Counted from the first letter of the stretch, positions 25,006-35,115 are shown. The stretch: 64,000 bases of DNA from Bradyrhizobium sp. NDS-1 (GCF_032918005.1 NZ_CP136628.1:1349501-1413500), one strand, 5' to 3'. Notes: a model not told the origin generated them from the sequence alone. Translations and numbers: made by a program.

Positions 25006-25190
25006 GTTCGGAATTGACAGGCATTTGTCTTTGCGTCACCCTCCGTGCTGGTTGATACGACCTGCCGGTTGCACCCTTCGTGGAATGGTGAACGTATCGA
25101 GCCTTCATCGGCCCTCCCCTTTGCCCGAGCGTCCGGGTCAGCAACGCAACCGCCTGATACATCTGGATCGCTCATGCAGAGGACGAACCG

Positions 25191-26417
25191 ATGCGCGATT
25201 TTCGCGATGCCAAGGCTATGGCGCAGACCCTGCGCGAATCTCTGACCACCAAAGCCGTCATCATCAGCCACAGCGAAAGCCTCGAAATGGTGTCGAGGAT
25301 GTTGGGCGTTGCCGACTGGAATACATTGTCGGCAATGCTCCAGACCGGGCGTCGTGACACGTCCGTGCCGATCGCAAGGCTCAAGAGCTCGACCGCGGTC
25401 TATCCGGCGGTCCCGTTGCGCGATTTCGTGCCATTTCCCGGCGCGACCTTTCCATTGTTCGTTGGCCGCGAGAACACGGTGCTGGCCCTCAACCATGCAT
25501 TCGAGGGCGAGCGCGAGATGGTCTGCGCGATCCAGCGCGATGCGGCCGTCGATGAGCCGCAATTTGCCGACCTCTACGAGGTCGGCGTGCTCGTGCAGCT
25601 GGTCGAGCTCGAACGGCTCCAGAATGGTTCGATCAGGGTGCTATCGCGTGTCCTCCGCCGCGTCGCACTGCGCAGCTTTACAGCGCTATCGAGCGGGTAT
25701 CGGTCGGAGGCATCCGACTTGCCCGAGGGGACGCCGGTCGACTCGCCCGAACTGATCCGCCGGGCCATTCAGCGTTTTGAGGACTACGCAGCCGCGCACG
25801 GCTTGCTGATGCCGGATATCTGGTTGTTCTTCGATCAGACGCGCGACGTTGGCCGCATAGCCGACACGATGGCGATGCGCATGAAGTTGCCGATCAAGGA
25901 CAAGTACGAGCTACTGGCCATGCTCGATCCCGTAAAGCGGCTGGAGAAGATCGACGGGCTGCTGGACGTGTCGTCTCGCCCATTCAGCGTGGCCTATGAT
26001 GCGACCCGACGCCGGGCCCTGGCTCTTGCCGATCAGCGCCGCCATCAGTTTGCGACGCTGGAGCACCTGTTGCTGGCGCTGACCGAAGACGGTGATGCCG
26101 CACCTGTCCTGCAGGCCAGTAACGCCGACCTCGGCGTGCTCAGGCGAAACCTCGCTGACCATCTCGACAAGGGGCTCGCGCACACGGTGATCGAGACGGG
26201 AACAGCGGCGCCGACCGCCGCGTTCCGGCGCGTCGACCGCCGCGCCGCATTGCACGCTCAGGAAATTGGTAATCCGGCCGTGACGGGCACCAATGCGCTC
26301 GTCGCTCTCCTTCCGGAGACGCGAAGCCTCGCGGCGCGCCTGCTCGCCGAGCAAGGTGTGTCACGCTGGCGCGTGGACAAGGCCATTGCGAAAGCGAGTG
26401 CCAAGGACGAGGGCTAG
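25191..26417 (+). CDS. Fusion of glyoxalase-related, LON-N and Clp-N domains, no ATPase
   Basis: 408 residues; AGAGGA precedes the ATG. Residues 3-52 (DAKAMAQTLRESL, ISHSESLEMVSRMLGVADWN) look like the small glyoxalase-related domain found at the start of some alphaproteobacterial proteins. Residues about 75-265 match the LON substrate-binding domain: PLRDFVPFPGATFPLFVGRE, VCAIQRDA, YEVGVLVQL. Residues about 275-400 resemble one Clp-N substrate-binding module: RALALADQRRHQFATLEHLL and NPAVTGTNALVALLPE. No AAA+ ATPase or protease domain follows. The combination suggests a substrate receptor or adaptor for Lon/Clp-type proteolysis. That role is inference; domains are assigned by eye. Confidence 0.75.
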   Translation: MRDFRDAKAMAQTLRESLTTKAVIISHSESLEMVSRMLGVADWNTLSAMLQTGRRDTSVPIARLKSSTAVYPAVPLRDFVPFPGATFPLFVGRENTVLALNHAFEGEREMVCAIQRDAAVDEPQFADLYEVGVLVQLVELERLQNGSIRVLSRVLRRVALRSFTALSSGYRSEASDLPEGTPVDSPELIRRAIQRFEDYAAAHGLLMPDIWLFFDQTRDVGRIADTMAMRMKLPIKDKYELLAMLDPVKRLEKIDGLLDVSSRPFSVAYDATRRRALALADQRRHQFATLEHLLLALTEDGDAAPVLQASNADLGVLRRNLADHLDKGLAHTVIETGTAAPTAAFRRVDRRAALHAQEIGNPAVTGTNALVALLPETRSLAARLLAEQGVSRWRVDKAIAKASAKDEG

Positions 26418-26436
26418 AGGAGCGCGTGGCCTTCGC

Positions 26437-27912
26437 CTACGCCTTCGTCACATGCACCTTCGCGGTCTTGCCGCCGTTCCACTTGCCGTCGAGCGCGCGC
26501 TCGATCTGGGCGGCGAGTTGCAGCAGCAGGCCGTCATTGGCCTGCTTGGCGATGGCCTGGATGCCGAGCGGCAGGCCGTGGTCTTGAGCCGCCATCGGCA
26601 TCGAGATCGCCGGCATGCCGCAGAGATTGGCGAGCGGCGTGAAGGCGAAGAAGCGCCAGAGATTGCCGAACCAGTCGCGCACATCGGGATTGTCGGAGAT
26701 GGTGAGATACTCCTTCGTGCCGACCTTGGGCGTCGGCAGCGCGGTGATCGGGGTCAGGATCACGTCCCACTGTTCGAAGAAAGCGCCGAAGCCGCGTGAC
26801 GTCGTGTTGAACACCCCCTGCATCTTCGCCCGCTCGGCAAAGGTCGTGTGCCGGCCGGCTTCCCAGATCCGGATGTTCATGGGCTCGATTAGATCCTCCG
26901 GCGGGCTCGTGAGCCCGCGTGCGGCGAGCATGTTGGAGATCACCACCGCGAAGTTCGAGATGTAGCAGGTGGTCTGCGCCTCGAAGGCGCCGGGGAGGTC
27001 GATCTCCGGCAGTGCGTAATCGACGTGATGGCCAAGGCCTTCGAGGAAGCGGCCGGCTTTCTCCAGCTCGGCTGCGAGCTCAGGCGTCGCGGTGTAGTCG
27101 CCCCATGTGTGCGACAATGCGATGCGAAGCTTGCCGGGATCGCGCTTGATCATCTCGGAATAAGGCTGCGCCGTGGTCCAGAACGGCATGAACTCGCCCG
27201 GCGCGGGTCCCCTCGCATGATCGACGAAGGCGGCGGTGTCGCGCACCGAGCGCGACTGGCAGCCCTGGATCGAGACGAGGCCGGTGAGGTCGGACATGTG
27301 CGGTGCCAGCGAGAACACGCCGCGCGAAACCTTCAGCCCGATATTGCCGTTGACGCCGGCGGGAATGCGGATCGAGCCGCCGCCGTCGGTGGCATGCGCG
27401 ATCGGCACCACGCCGGCCGCGACCATCGCGGCGCTGCCAGCCGACGAGCCGCAAGTGGTATAATCGGTATTCCAGGGATTGCGGGTGACGTAGACGGCAG
27501 GATTGTCGGCCGAAGAGCACACGCCGAATTCCGGCGTCGTGGTCCGTCCGATCAGGTTGAGCCCGGCCTGGCGGAATTTACCGGTGAGGAAGGTGTCGGC
27601 CGCGGCGCGATTGCCGCGCATCAACAGCGAGCCCATTTCCTGCAGCCGGCCTTTCATGGTCGGCCCGAGATCCTTCATCAGGAAGGGCAGGCCGGCGAAA
27701 TGACCTGCGAGATTGGCACCATCCTTGGCGGGATCGGCGATCACGTCCTCGAACAGCTCGACCACGCCCGACAGAGCGGGATTGACCTTGGCGACACCCG
27801 CGGCCGCCTGGCGCGCGAGCTCCTTCGCCGTCAGCTCGCCCTTGCGGACGCGCGCCGCGAGGCCCACGCCATCGTGCTGCGCCCATTCGTTCCAGCTCAT
27901 CGGCAAAGTCAT
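26437..27912 (-). CDS. Amidase-signature hydrolase
   Basis: 491 residues. The Ser-cisSer-Lys triad is visible: Lys80 in LPFLMKD, Ser156 in TCGSSAGSAA and nucleophile Ser180 in DGGGSIRIPA, with the 24-residue spacing typical of the family. It hydrolyses a C-N amide bond; the family covers simple amides, Glu-tRNA and ureido compounds. The usual GGSSGG is CGSSAG here, a modest variation. ATG at 27912 is preferred to a TTG three codons upstream. The gene lies 131 bases after a cyanuric acid hydrolase-family gene on the same strand, so it may act on a ring-opened product such as a biuret- or ureide-type compound. Confidence 0.85.
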   Translation of the reverse strand: MTLPMSWNEWAQHDGVGLAARVRKGELTAKELARQAAAGVAKVNPALSGVVELFEDVIADPAKDGANLAGHFAGLPFLMKDLGPTMKGRLQEMGSLLMRGNRAAADTFLTGKFRQAGLNLIGRTTTPEFGVCSSADNPAVYVTRNPWNTDYTTCGSSAGSAAMVAAGVVPIAHATDGGGSIRIPAGVNGNIGLKVSRGVFSLAPHMSDLTGLVSIQGCQSRSVRDTAAFVDHARGPAPGEFMPFWTTAQPYSEMIKRDPGKLRIALSHTWGDYTATPELAAELEKAGRFLEGLGHHVDYALPEIDLPGAFEAQTTCYISNFAVVISNMLAARGLTSPPEDLIEPMNIRIWEAGRHTTFAERAKMQGVFNTTSRGFGAFFEQWDVILTPITALPTPKVGTKEYLTISDNPDVRDWFGNLWRFFAFTPLANLCGMPAISMPMAAQDHGLPLGIQAIAKQANDGLLLQLAAQIERALDGKWNGGKTAKVHVTKA

Positions 27913-28043
27913 GTGGTCCAATCCCTTCGTGCGGCGCCACCTTAGTTTCGCACAGGAACACTTTAATCAACTGATTCAGGGCGAAGGGCAGGGTTGCGTC
28001 GGATGGAGAGGTCGGCTGCAAACCTATGCTACATGCGCACGCA

Positions 28044-29156
28044 TCAACCCGAGAGCCGTGCGATGACCGCAACCGGGCCGCCGCCTGCCGGCCCCTGATG
28101 CTCGGCGCCACCGGAAACATAGACCGCCCCGGTGCCGGCGAGGCCTGCGATCAGGCCGCCGACGGCGGCGCGCGCGTGGCGGGTCGAGCTGATGTCGGTA
28201 TCCTCCAGCATGGTGTGGCGGAAGCCGCGCACGCTGCCATCGGGCGAGGCCTCCGCCTTGGCGAAGATGTTGACGAGCTTGCGGCCCGCGTTCGCTTGCG
28301 GCGCCACGCCAAGTCCAACGCTCGTCAATGCCGACATCACCGCTGCGGCGTCGATGGCATCGTCCATCACGGCATGACCGATCTCGAAGTCGCTGACTGA
28401 TGCCGCCGAATTGCCGAGCACGATGACGACGTTGCCCATCAGCTCGATCCCGGACGAGGTCGAGGCCACTTTCGAAAACAGATCGTAGCGCCGCAGCACG
28501 TCCTCATCGCGGACATCAAAGGCGATCTCGCCGAGCGCAACGGCAACGCCGAGCGCGGACGCACCGCGCGAATAGGCCATCGAGCTGTAGGCGCTCGTCG
28601 TCACCGTCTTGTTGCCGCGCGCGTTTGCCGCCGCGACGCGATCGCTGGTCAGCAGCGGGCACTTGATCTGCACGAAATGGACGTCGGCGGGATCGGTGAT
28701 GCCGGCATCTACCATCGCGGCTTTCACGGCCGTGGCCGTCTCCGTGATCTGCGCGGAGCGGCCGAGCTCCTCGGGCAGGAAATCGCGGGTGTGTGCCATG
28801 CCGATGCTCAGGCGCTTGCCTGCGATAGCGGCAGGCCGCTGCGGGACGTCCTGGCGCGTGAACACGGTGATGTGCGGGCTGAGAACGCCCTCGGTGCCGC
28901 CTGACATCACGAAGGCGATCCGCTGCTCGACCTCCTGCGCGGTCAGGCCGAGCTTCGGCGCCAGTGCCGCGCACAGCGCGGCCACCGCATACTCGCGCGT
29001 AAAATCATTGACACCGCCATTGCCCTCGGTCTTGCCCAGGATCGCGAGGATCGATTTGGGATCGATCGCGCCGGAGTCGATCCTAGCCATGAGGCCGGAG
29101 ACGTCGCCGGGGCCCTTGGTAACGAGCTTGAAGACGCCAACCGATGTGGTGCGCAT
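28044..29156 (-). CDS. Ring-opening amidohydrolase (cyanuric acid hydrolase/barbiturase family)
   Basis: 370 residues in three homologous thirds, the distinctive Toblerone-type fold of AtzD and barbiturase. The three Lys-Ser pairs appear in order: Lys42 with Ser85 (FVMSGGTEG), Lys165 with the Ser pair near 234 (ASTSSGIE), and Lys300 with Ser349 ([11 protein letters not shown]). These enzymes open cyanuric acid or barbiturate rings. Which ring is used is decided by a few residues I cannot assign safely. GAGGA lies six bases before the ATG. An amidase-signature gene follows, making a plausible short catabolic operon. Confidence 0.88.
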   Translation of the reverse strand: MRTTSVGVFKLVTKGPGDVSGLMARIDSGAIDPKSILAILGKTEGNGGVNDFTREYAVAALCAALAPKLGLTAQEVEQRIAFVMSGGTEGVLSPHITVFTRQDVPQRPAAIAGKRLSIGMAHTRDFLPEELGRSAQITETATAVKAAMVDAGITDPADVHFVQIKCPLLTSDRVAAANARGNKTVTTSAYSSMAYSRGASALGVAVALGEIAFDVRDEDVLRRYDLFSKVASTSSGIELMGNVVIVLGNSAASVSDFEIGHAVMDDAIDAAAVMSALTSVGLGVAPQANAGRKLVNIFAKAEASPDGSVRGFRHTMLEDTDISSTRHARAAVGGLIAGLAGTGAVYVSGGAEHQGPAGGGPVAVIARLSG

Positions 29157-29403
29157 GGAGTGTCCTCGTAGGAAGTCTGCTGGTCCGGCCGGTCAACCAG
29201 CCGTGGAACAGCGTCTTCTGTCAAGCCATTGGCATACGCCGACATCCGCACGAATGTGGCGAGATCGCATCAGTTCGACAAAAAATCCTCTGTCGACGAT
29301 GCTCAGCCGCACCTTGATGAATCAACCCCGGTTGGTCCATAAGCGGCGTCCCGTGGTCGGTGGTTCGCCGCCGTATTGCGTGCTTGGATAGAGGAATTCG
29401 CGC

Positions 29404-31740
29404 GTGGCAAACATCAACCAGAAGATTGCGCAGGAGCTTGGGGTTCGCGCCGAGCAGGTCGAGGCGGCAGTGACGCTGCTCGACGGCGGTGCCACGGTTC
29501 CCTTCATCGCACGCTACCGCAAGGAAGCGACCGGTGCGCTCGACGACGCGCAATTGCGCACCCTGGAGGAGCGCCTGGTCTATCTGCGCGAGCTCGAAGA
29601 CCGCCGCAAGGCCATCCTCGAATCAGTTCGCGAGCAGGGCAAGCTCGATGCCGCGCTCGAAGCCGCCATTCTCGCCGCCGACAGCAAGGCCCGGCTCGAA
29701 GACATCTATCTGCCGTTCAAGCCGAAGCGCCGCACCAAGGCGGAGATTGCCAAGGAAGCCGGCCTCGAGCCGCTCGCCAATCAGCTGATCGCGGAGCCGA
29801 CCAACGATCCGAAGGTGGTGGCCGAAAGCTTCGTCAACGCCGAGAAGGGGGTTGCCGATGCCGCTGCTGCGCTGGATGGCGCCCGCGCCATCCTTGTCGA
29901 GCGGTTCGACGAGGACGCCGATTTGATTGGCGCGCTGCGCGAGGAGATGTGGACCAATGCGCGCATGGCCTCCAAGGTGCGCGACGGCAAGAAGACCGAG
30001 GGGGAGAAATTCGCCGACTATTTCGAGTTCTCGGAGCCGCTGACCAAATTGCCGTCGCACCGCATCCTCGCGATGTTCCGCGGCGAGAAGGAAGAGATCC
30101 TCGACCTCCAGATTCAGGCCGAGGCTGAGGCGCCGCCCCCGGGCGTGCCCAGCGCCTACGAACTGAAGATCATGAAGCGGTTCGGCATCGCCGACCTCAA
30201 GCGCGCCGGCGACCGCTGGCTGATCGACACCGTGCGCTGGGCCTGGCGCACCAAGATCCAGGTGCATCTCAACATCGACCTGCGCATGCGGCTGTGGAAC
30301 GCCGCCGAGACCGAGGCCGTGCGCGTGTTCGCTTCCAACCTGCGCGATCTCCTGCTGGCCGCGCCGGCCGGCACCCGCGTCACCATGGGGCTGGATCCCG
30401 GCTACCGCACCGGCGTCAAGGTCGCCGTCACCGATGCCACCGGCAAGGTCGTCGATACCGCGGTGATCTATCCGCACGAGCCGCAGCGGCAGTGGAACGA
30501 GTCGCTCGCGATCCTCGGCAAGCTCGCGTTGAAGCATCGTGTCGAACTGATCGCGATCGGTAACGGCACCGCCTCGCGCGAAACCGACAAGCTCGCAGGC
30601 GACCTCGTCAAGGGTCTGGCCGAGCTGAAGATGACCAAGATCGTGGTGTCGGAGGCCGGTGCGTCGGTCTATTCGGCCTCGGCTTTCGCCTCGGAGGAAT
30701 TGCCGGGTCTCGACGTCACCCTGCGCGGCGCGGTCTCGATCGCCCGGCGTCTGCAGGATCCGCTCGCCGAACTCGTCAAGATCGAGCCCAAGGCGATCGG
30801 CGTCGGCCAGTATCAGCACGACCTCGGCCAGGCCAAGCTGGCCAAATCGCTCGATGCCGTGGTCGAGGACTGCGTGAACGCGGTCGGCGTCGACGTCAAC
30901 ACGGCGTCCGCGCCGCTGCTCGCGCGCGTGTCCGGCGTCGGCTCTGGTCTGGCGCAGAGCATCGTGGCGCATCGTGATGCCAACGGGCCGTTCAAGTCCC
31001 GCAAGGCGCTCAAGGACGTGCCGCGGCTCGGGCCGAAGGCGTTCGAGCAGTGTGCGGGCTTCCTGCGCATTCTCGGCGGCGAGGACCCGCTCGACGCGTC
31101 TGGCGTGCATCCCGAGGCCTATCCGGTGGTGCGGCGCATTCTCAGCGCCACCAAGAGCGACATCAAGGCGCTGATCGGCAGCAGCGAGATCGTGCGCACG
31201 CTCAAGCCGAAGGATTTCGTCGACGAGACCTTCGGTCTGCCGACCGTCACCGACATCTTGCGTGAATTGGAAAAGCCGGGCCGCGACCCGCGTCCGGCGT
31301 TCAAGGCCGCGGTGTTCAAGGAGGGCGTCGAGGAGATCAAGGATCTCAAGAAGGGCATGATTCTCGAGGGCACCGTGACCAACGTTGCTGCCTTCGGCGC
31401 CTTCGTCGACATCGGCGTGCACCAGGACGGTCTCGTGCACATCTCGGCGATGTCCAAGACCTACATCAAAGATCCGCGCGAGGTGGTGAAGCCCGGCGAC
31501 ATCGTCAAGGTGAAGGTGCTGGACTTCGAGGTCGCGCGCAAGCGCATCTCGCTGACGCTGCGCCTCGACGACGAGGTCGGCGGCAAGAAGGACGCCCCCG
31601 GCATGCAGCGCGACAACAGCTCACGCAACCCTGCCCGAATGACGTCGTCCGCACCGCGCAAGCAGGAATCGTCAGGCGGCGGCGCACTCGCCGAAGCGCT
31701 GCGCCGCGCGGCGGAAAAGAACGGCGGCAAGCGGGTGTAA
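29404..31740 (+). CDS. tex: Tex, RNA-binding transcription accessory protein
   Basis: 778 residues, the usual length, with the full Tex order: N-terminal helical region ([20 protein letters not shown]), YqgF/RuvX-like domain near 330-460 ([14 protein letters not shown]), helix-hairpin-helix modules ([37 protein letters not shown]), and an S1 RNA-binding domain at about 645-720 ([20 protein letters not shown]). The tail is basic and disordered. Tex binds RNA and the elongation machinery. It starts with GTG, with GAGGA upstream. It stands alone. Confidence 0.95.
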   Translation: MANINQKIAQELGVRAEQVEAAVTLLDGGATVPFIARYRKEATGALDDAQLRTLEERLVYLRELEDRRKAILESVREQGKLDAALEAAILAADSKARLEDIYLPFKPKRRTKAEIAKEAGLEPLANQLIAEPTNDPKVVAESFVNAEKGVADAAAALDGARAILVERFDEDADLIGALREEMWTNARMASKVRDGKKTEGEKFADYFEFSEPLTKLPSHRILAMFRGEKEEILDLQIQAEAEAPPPGVPSAYELKIMKRFGIADLKRAGDRWLIDTVRWAWRTKIQVHLNIDLRMRLWNAAETEAVRVFASNLRDLLLAAPAGTRVTMGLDPGYRTGVKVAVTDATGKVVDTAVIYPHEPQRQWNESLAILGKLALKHRVELIAIGNGTASRETDKLAGDLVKGLAELKMTKIVVSEAGASVYSASAFASEELPGLDVTLRGAVSIARRLQDPLAELVKIEPKAIGVGQYQHDLGQAKLAKSLDAVVEDCVNAVGVDVNTASAPLLARVSGVGSGLAQSIVAHRDANGPFKSRKALKDVPRLGPKAFEQCAGFLRILGGEDPLDASGVHPEAYPVVRRILSATKSDIKALIGSSEIVRTLKPKDFVDETFGLPTVTDILRELEKPGRDPRPAFKAAVFKEGVEEIKDLKKGMILEGTVTNVAAFGAFVDIGVHQDGLVHISAMSKTYIKDPREVVKPGDIVKVKVLDFEVARKRISLTLRLDDEVGGKKDAPGMQRDNSSRNPARMTSSAPRKQESSGGGALAEALRRAAEKNGGKRV

Positions 31741-31790
31741 GGCAGCCCTCAATGCGATCCGATCGCACTCTCTGGGGAGCCAAGACCCGC

Positions 31791-32162
31791 TTAGAGCTCG
31801 ATCACGCCCCGCCGCGCCGCATGTGCGACCGCATCGGTGCGGCCGGTGGCATCGAGCTTGTCGAGCAGCGAGCCAACGTGGAACTTGACGGTGTGCACGG
31901 AGATGCCGAGCCGGCGCGCGATCATCTTGTTGGAGGCGCCCTCGGCCATCAGCGCCAGCACGTCGAGCTCGCGCTGCGTCAGCGCGATGTCCTCGGGCAT
32001 GCGGCGCGGATCGCGGGCGACGATCGCGGCAGCAGCCTGCTCGCCGGGCCCGGCAAGACGAAGCCCGGCGATGTTGCCGAGCAACGCCGCCAGGCGATCG
32101 GCGAGCGCGGGGTCGTCGATCTCCAAGGCGAGCACGATCTCTGGCATCTTGTCCTCGCTCAC
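31791..32162 (-). CDS. LuxR-type DNA-binding protein with shortened receiver
   Basis: 123 residues. The C-terminal half is a typical LuxR/NarL helix-turn-helix: LTQRELDVLALMAEGASNKM, then HTVKFHVGSLLDKL. The first ~50 residues (IVLALEIDDPALADRLAALL) look like only the first strand-helix-strand of a response-regulator receiver; the phosphorylatable Asp and the rest of the domain are missing. It may therefore not be controlled by phosphorylation. The GTG at 32162 overlaps the stop of the upstream gene (GTGA); an ATG at 32147 with GAGGA is an alternative start. Either way it is coupled to the HtrA-like gene upstream. Confidence 0.82.
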   Translation of the reverse strand: MSEDKMPEIVLALEIDDPALADRLAALLGNIAGLRLAGPGEQAAAAIVARDPRRMPEDIALTQRELDVLALMAEGASNKMIARRLGISVHTVKFHVGSLLDKLDATGRTDAVAHAARRGVIEL

Positions 32163-33016
32163 GCCTCCGGCCTCTCGCCGACCGTGACCTTGAAGCTGAC
32201 CGGTTCGCCGCCGCGGCGCGCGGCGACATCGACCACGGTGCCAACGCTCGACGGACCCAGCGTCCGCGACAACGCGCGCACGCCGGACAGCTTCTGATCG
32301 TTGACCGCGACGATCACATCGCCCTGGCGGATGCCGGCGGCGGCCGAAGGTCCGGCCTTGTCCACATTCATCACCATCGCGCCGATGCCGTCGTCGAGCC
32401 GGACCGGCTGCAGCCCGAGGCCGAGATAGCCGCGCGCGATGCGGCCGCGCACCTCCAGCTGCGCGGCGACGCGCTCGATCGTCGCTGTCGGGATCACCAG
32501 CACGCGCCGCGGGCCGAGCACGGCCATGCCGAACGCCTCACCGGATGCGTCGAGCGCGACGCCGCCTTCTTGGCTGGGACGCAGGCGGACGTCGAGCTCG
32601 ATCCGCGCATCGATGTCGCCGCCGCGCAACGAGCGCCAGCTATTGCCGGACGCCGATACCATCCCGAGCGCCGCGCTCGGCGTATCGCGGTGGGTCGCGA
32701 CCACCACCGACAAGGCGCCCAGCGGCGGGACGGTCGCGGCGAGCTTGACCGGGGTCGTGGCAATGTCGGCGCGGAGCAGCGCGATGTCGGTCGTGTGGTC
32801 GCGGCCGGCGATCGTGGCGGCCACGCGGCTGCCGTCGGGAAGGCCGATCTCGACCTCGCCCTCGTCGGCCAGCGCCTCGTCGGCGGTGACGATCAGGCCT
32901 GCCTTCCAGACGAAGCCGGTCGCACGGGAGCGATGCGAGTGCACGGCGACGACTGAGGGCGCGGTGCGCGCCACCATTGCCGCGAGCAGCGAGGACAGGG
33001 CGGTTAGGTCAGTCAT
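32159..33016 (-). CDS. HtrA-like pseudoprotease with PDZ domain
   Basis: 285 residues from the ATG at 33016 (AGGAG six bases upstream). The trypsin-like fold (about 10-185) and a PDZ domain (about 195-280; GYLGLGLQPVRL, GPSAAAGIRQGDVIVAVND) are clear. The catalytic residues are not: the VTNNHVV His is replaced by Glu47 (VTADEAL) and the GNSGG Ser by Glu150 (SQEGG). Only the Asp (77, in TTDIALL) remains. There is no signal peptide, so it should be cytoplasmic, unlike real HtrA. It is probably a binding or sensing protein, and it is translationally coupled to the LuxR-type gene. Confidence 0.85.
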   Translation of the reverse strand: MTDLTALSSLLAAMVARTAPSVVAVHSHRSRATGFVWKAGLIVTADEALADEGEVEIGLPDGSRVAATIAGRDHTTDIALLRADIATTPVKLAATVPPLGALSVVVATHRDTPSAALGMVSASGNSWRSLRGGDIDARIELDVRLRPSQEGGVALDASGEAFGMAVLGPRRVLVIPTATIERVAAQLEVRGRIARGYLGLGLQPVRLDDGIGAMVMNVDKAGPSAAAGIRQGDVIVAVNDQKLSGVRALSRTLGPSSVGTVVDVAARRGGEPVSFKVTVGERPEA

Positions 33017-33210
33017 GGTGGGCTCCTGTAAGTTGTCCTCAATCTGGGATGTCGCGGGCGATTGCGAAACTGGCCGGGTGGCCAGGACCAGGGCGGCTCG
33101 CCGCATGAGCGGCCGACGAACATGTGATTGGGAGCGCTTCACGGGAACGTGTAGCAATCGGCAGAACATTGCGCCCCACGGCCTCGAGCCTTTTCAGCGA
33201 GTCCCGACCG

Positions 33211-34176
33211 ATGACCATCGATCTCACCCGCCGCACCTTGCTGCAACTCGCCGGCGCCACCTCGCTTGCAATGGCAGCCGCGGCCGCAGCGCGTGCCGAG
33301 GGGACACCGCAGGGCAGCGGGCCGACCTATGCCAGCCGCACGCCGATGCGGGTCGGCATGGTGACGCTCCGGGTGAAGAATCTCGACAAGGTTGCGGATT
33401 ACTACCGGGACGTGATCGGGCTCACCGTGATGGAGCGATCGGCGGCCGCCGCAAGGCTCGGCACATCAGGCATTACGCTGCTGGTGCTGGAGGCCCGCCC
33501 CGATGCGGCAATCGAGCCGCGCAACGCCGCCGGCCTCTATCACACCGCCTTCCTGATGCCGACCCGCAAGGACCTGGCGCGGTGGTTGGTGCACGCGGCT
33601 TCGCACCGCGTGAAGCTGTCGGGCTTTGCCGACCATCTCGTCAGCGAGTCCGTTTATCTCGACGACCCGGAAGGCAACGGCATCGAGGTCTATGCGGACC
33701 GCGATCCCTCGCAATGGCAATGGAGCGAGGGCAGCGTGAAGATGGCGAGCGACGAGCTCAACATTCCCGATCTGCTGTCACTGACCAACACGCGCGTGCC
33801 TGATTACGCCAAGGCGCCGGACGGAGCGCGCATCGGCCACATGCATCTGCGTGTCGGCGATCTCACGCAGGCCGGAAACTTCTATCATGGCACGATCGGC
33901 CTCGATCCGACCCGCAGCCGCAGCGGTGCCGCGTTCCTGTCGTCGGGCCGCTATCATCATCATCTCGGCATCAATGTCTGGCAGAGCCAGGGCGCGGGCC
34001 AACGCGACGACCAGATGACCGGCCTTGCCTGGTTCTCGCTGGTGACGGAGAAGCCGGACATTCTCGCCGCGCAGGAGGAGCGCCTGCGCAAGGGCGGTGT
34101 GCAGATGACGACGATCGCAGGCGGCGTGGAGGCCGCCGATCCCTGGGGCACGAAGGTGCGGCTGCTCAGGGTTTGA
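33211..34176 (+). CDS. Tat-exported VOC/extradiol-dioxygenase-like protein
   Basis: 321 residues. The N-terminus MTIDLTRRTLLQLAGATSLA is a twin-arginine signal with cleavage likely after AAARA. Two vicinal-oxygen-chelate modules follow (about 45-165 and 205-320), as in CatE-type enzymes: MVTLRVKNLDKVADYYRDVI, LYHTAFLMPT, GIEVYADR, then GHMHLRVGDLTQAGNFYH and YHHHLGINVW. The spread His/Glu positions can bind a metal. Catechol dioxygenases are normally cytoplasmic, so an exported one is unusual. Substrate unknown. It is divergent from the pseudoprotease gene and is followed by a DapA-family gene. Confidence 0.85.
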   Translation: MTIDLTRRTLLQLAGATSLAMAAAAAARAEGTPQGSGPTYASRTPMRVGMVTLRVKNLDKVADYYRDVIGLTVMERSAAAARLGTSGITLLVLEARPDAAIEPRNAAGLYHTAFLMPTRKDLARWLVHAASHRVKLSGFADHLVSESVYLDDPEGNGIEVYADRDPSQWQWSEGSVKMASDELNIPDLLSLTNTRVPDYAKAPDGARIGHMHLRVGDLTQAGNFYHGTIGLDPTRSRSGAAFLSSGRYHHHLGINVWQSQGAGQRDDQMTGLAWFSLVTEKPDILAAQEERLRKGGVQMTTIAGGVEAADPWGTKVRLLRV

Positions 34177-34239
34177 TTGCCGGCGCGCGCGTTGGTAAGA
34201 CCGGTCGGGCGCAAACCAGCGCTCCGGGGTCTCACCGAC

Positions 34240-35115
34240 ATGGCCGAATTCCACGGCGTCTTTCCCTATCTCGTCTCGCCCGTCGATGCCGACGGCGCGG
34301 TACGGACCAACGTGCTCGCAAAGCTCTGCGACGATCTGATCGACGCCGGCGTGCATGGGCTGACGCCCCTGGGCTCGACCGGCGAATTCGCTTATCTCGA
34401 TGCCGTGCAACGGACCGCGGTCGTGCAGACCACGATCGAGGCCGCGAAGGGCCGTGTGCCCGTGATCGCGGGTGTCGCCTCGACCTCGACAGGGGATGCA
34501 GTCGCCCAAGCGAAGGCGTATCAGAAGCTCGGCGCCGACGGCATCCTGGCGATCCTGGAGGCCTATTTCCCGCTCACTGACGCCCAGGTCGAATCCTATT
34601 TCCGCGCCATCGCCGATGCCGTCGACATTCCCGTCGTCATCTACACCAATCCGCAATTCCAGCGCTCCGATCTCACCCTCGACATCATCGCACGTCTCGC
34701 CGAGCATCCGCGCATCGGCTACATCAAGGACGCCTCGACCAACACGGGCCGGCTGCTCTCGATCATGAACCGCTGCGGCGATTCCTTGCGCGTGTTCTCG
34801 GCCTCCGCCCATATCCCGGCTGCGGTGATGCTGATCGGCGGGCTCGGCTGGATGGCGGGCCCGGCCTGCATCATCCCGCGCCAGAGCGTCGCGCTTTACG
34901 ACCTCTGCAAGGCGGGTCGTTGGGATGAAGCCATGGCGCTGCAGCGCCGGCTATGGCGGATCAACGAGGCTTTCGCCCGCTTCAACCTCGCCGCATGCAT
35001 CAAGGCGGGGCTTTCGATCCAGGGCTATGACGTCGGCGATCCCGTTCCCCCGCAGGCCCCGCTGACGGCGGATGCGCGCAAGGTGGTGGAGGGGGCGCTG
35101 CGCGAGGTCGCGTAG
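34240..35115 (+). CDS. DapA/dihydrodipicolinate-synthase-family lyase
   Basis: 291 residues from the ATG at 34240, chosen because the family begins with a motif like [13 protein letters not shown]. The barrel carries [12 protein letters not shown], the Tyr of VIYTNPQF, and the Schiff-base Lys in GYIKDAS. Family members are pyruvate-dependent aldolases or dehydratases (lysine biosynthesis, N-acetylneuraminate or sugar-acid metabolism). This one is probably not the lysine enzyme: its C-terminal half diverges and it sits beside a dioxygenase-like gene. The substrate is not assigned. Confidence 0.86.
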   Translation: MAEFHGVFPYLVSPVDADGAVRTNVLAKLCDDLIDAGVHGLTPLGSTGEFAYLDAVQRTAVVQTTIEAAKGRVPVIAGVASTSTGDAVAQAKAYQKLGADGILAILEAYFPLTDAQVESYFRAIADAVDIPVVIYTNPQFQRSDLTLDIIARLAEHPRIGYIKDASTNTGRLLSIMNRCGDSLRVFSASAHIPAAVMLIGGLGWMAGPACIIPRQSVALYDLCKAGRWDEAMALQRRLWRINEAFARFNLAACIKAGLSIQGYDVGDPVPPQAPLTADARKVVEGALREVA

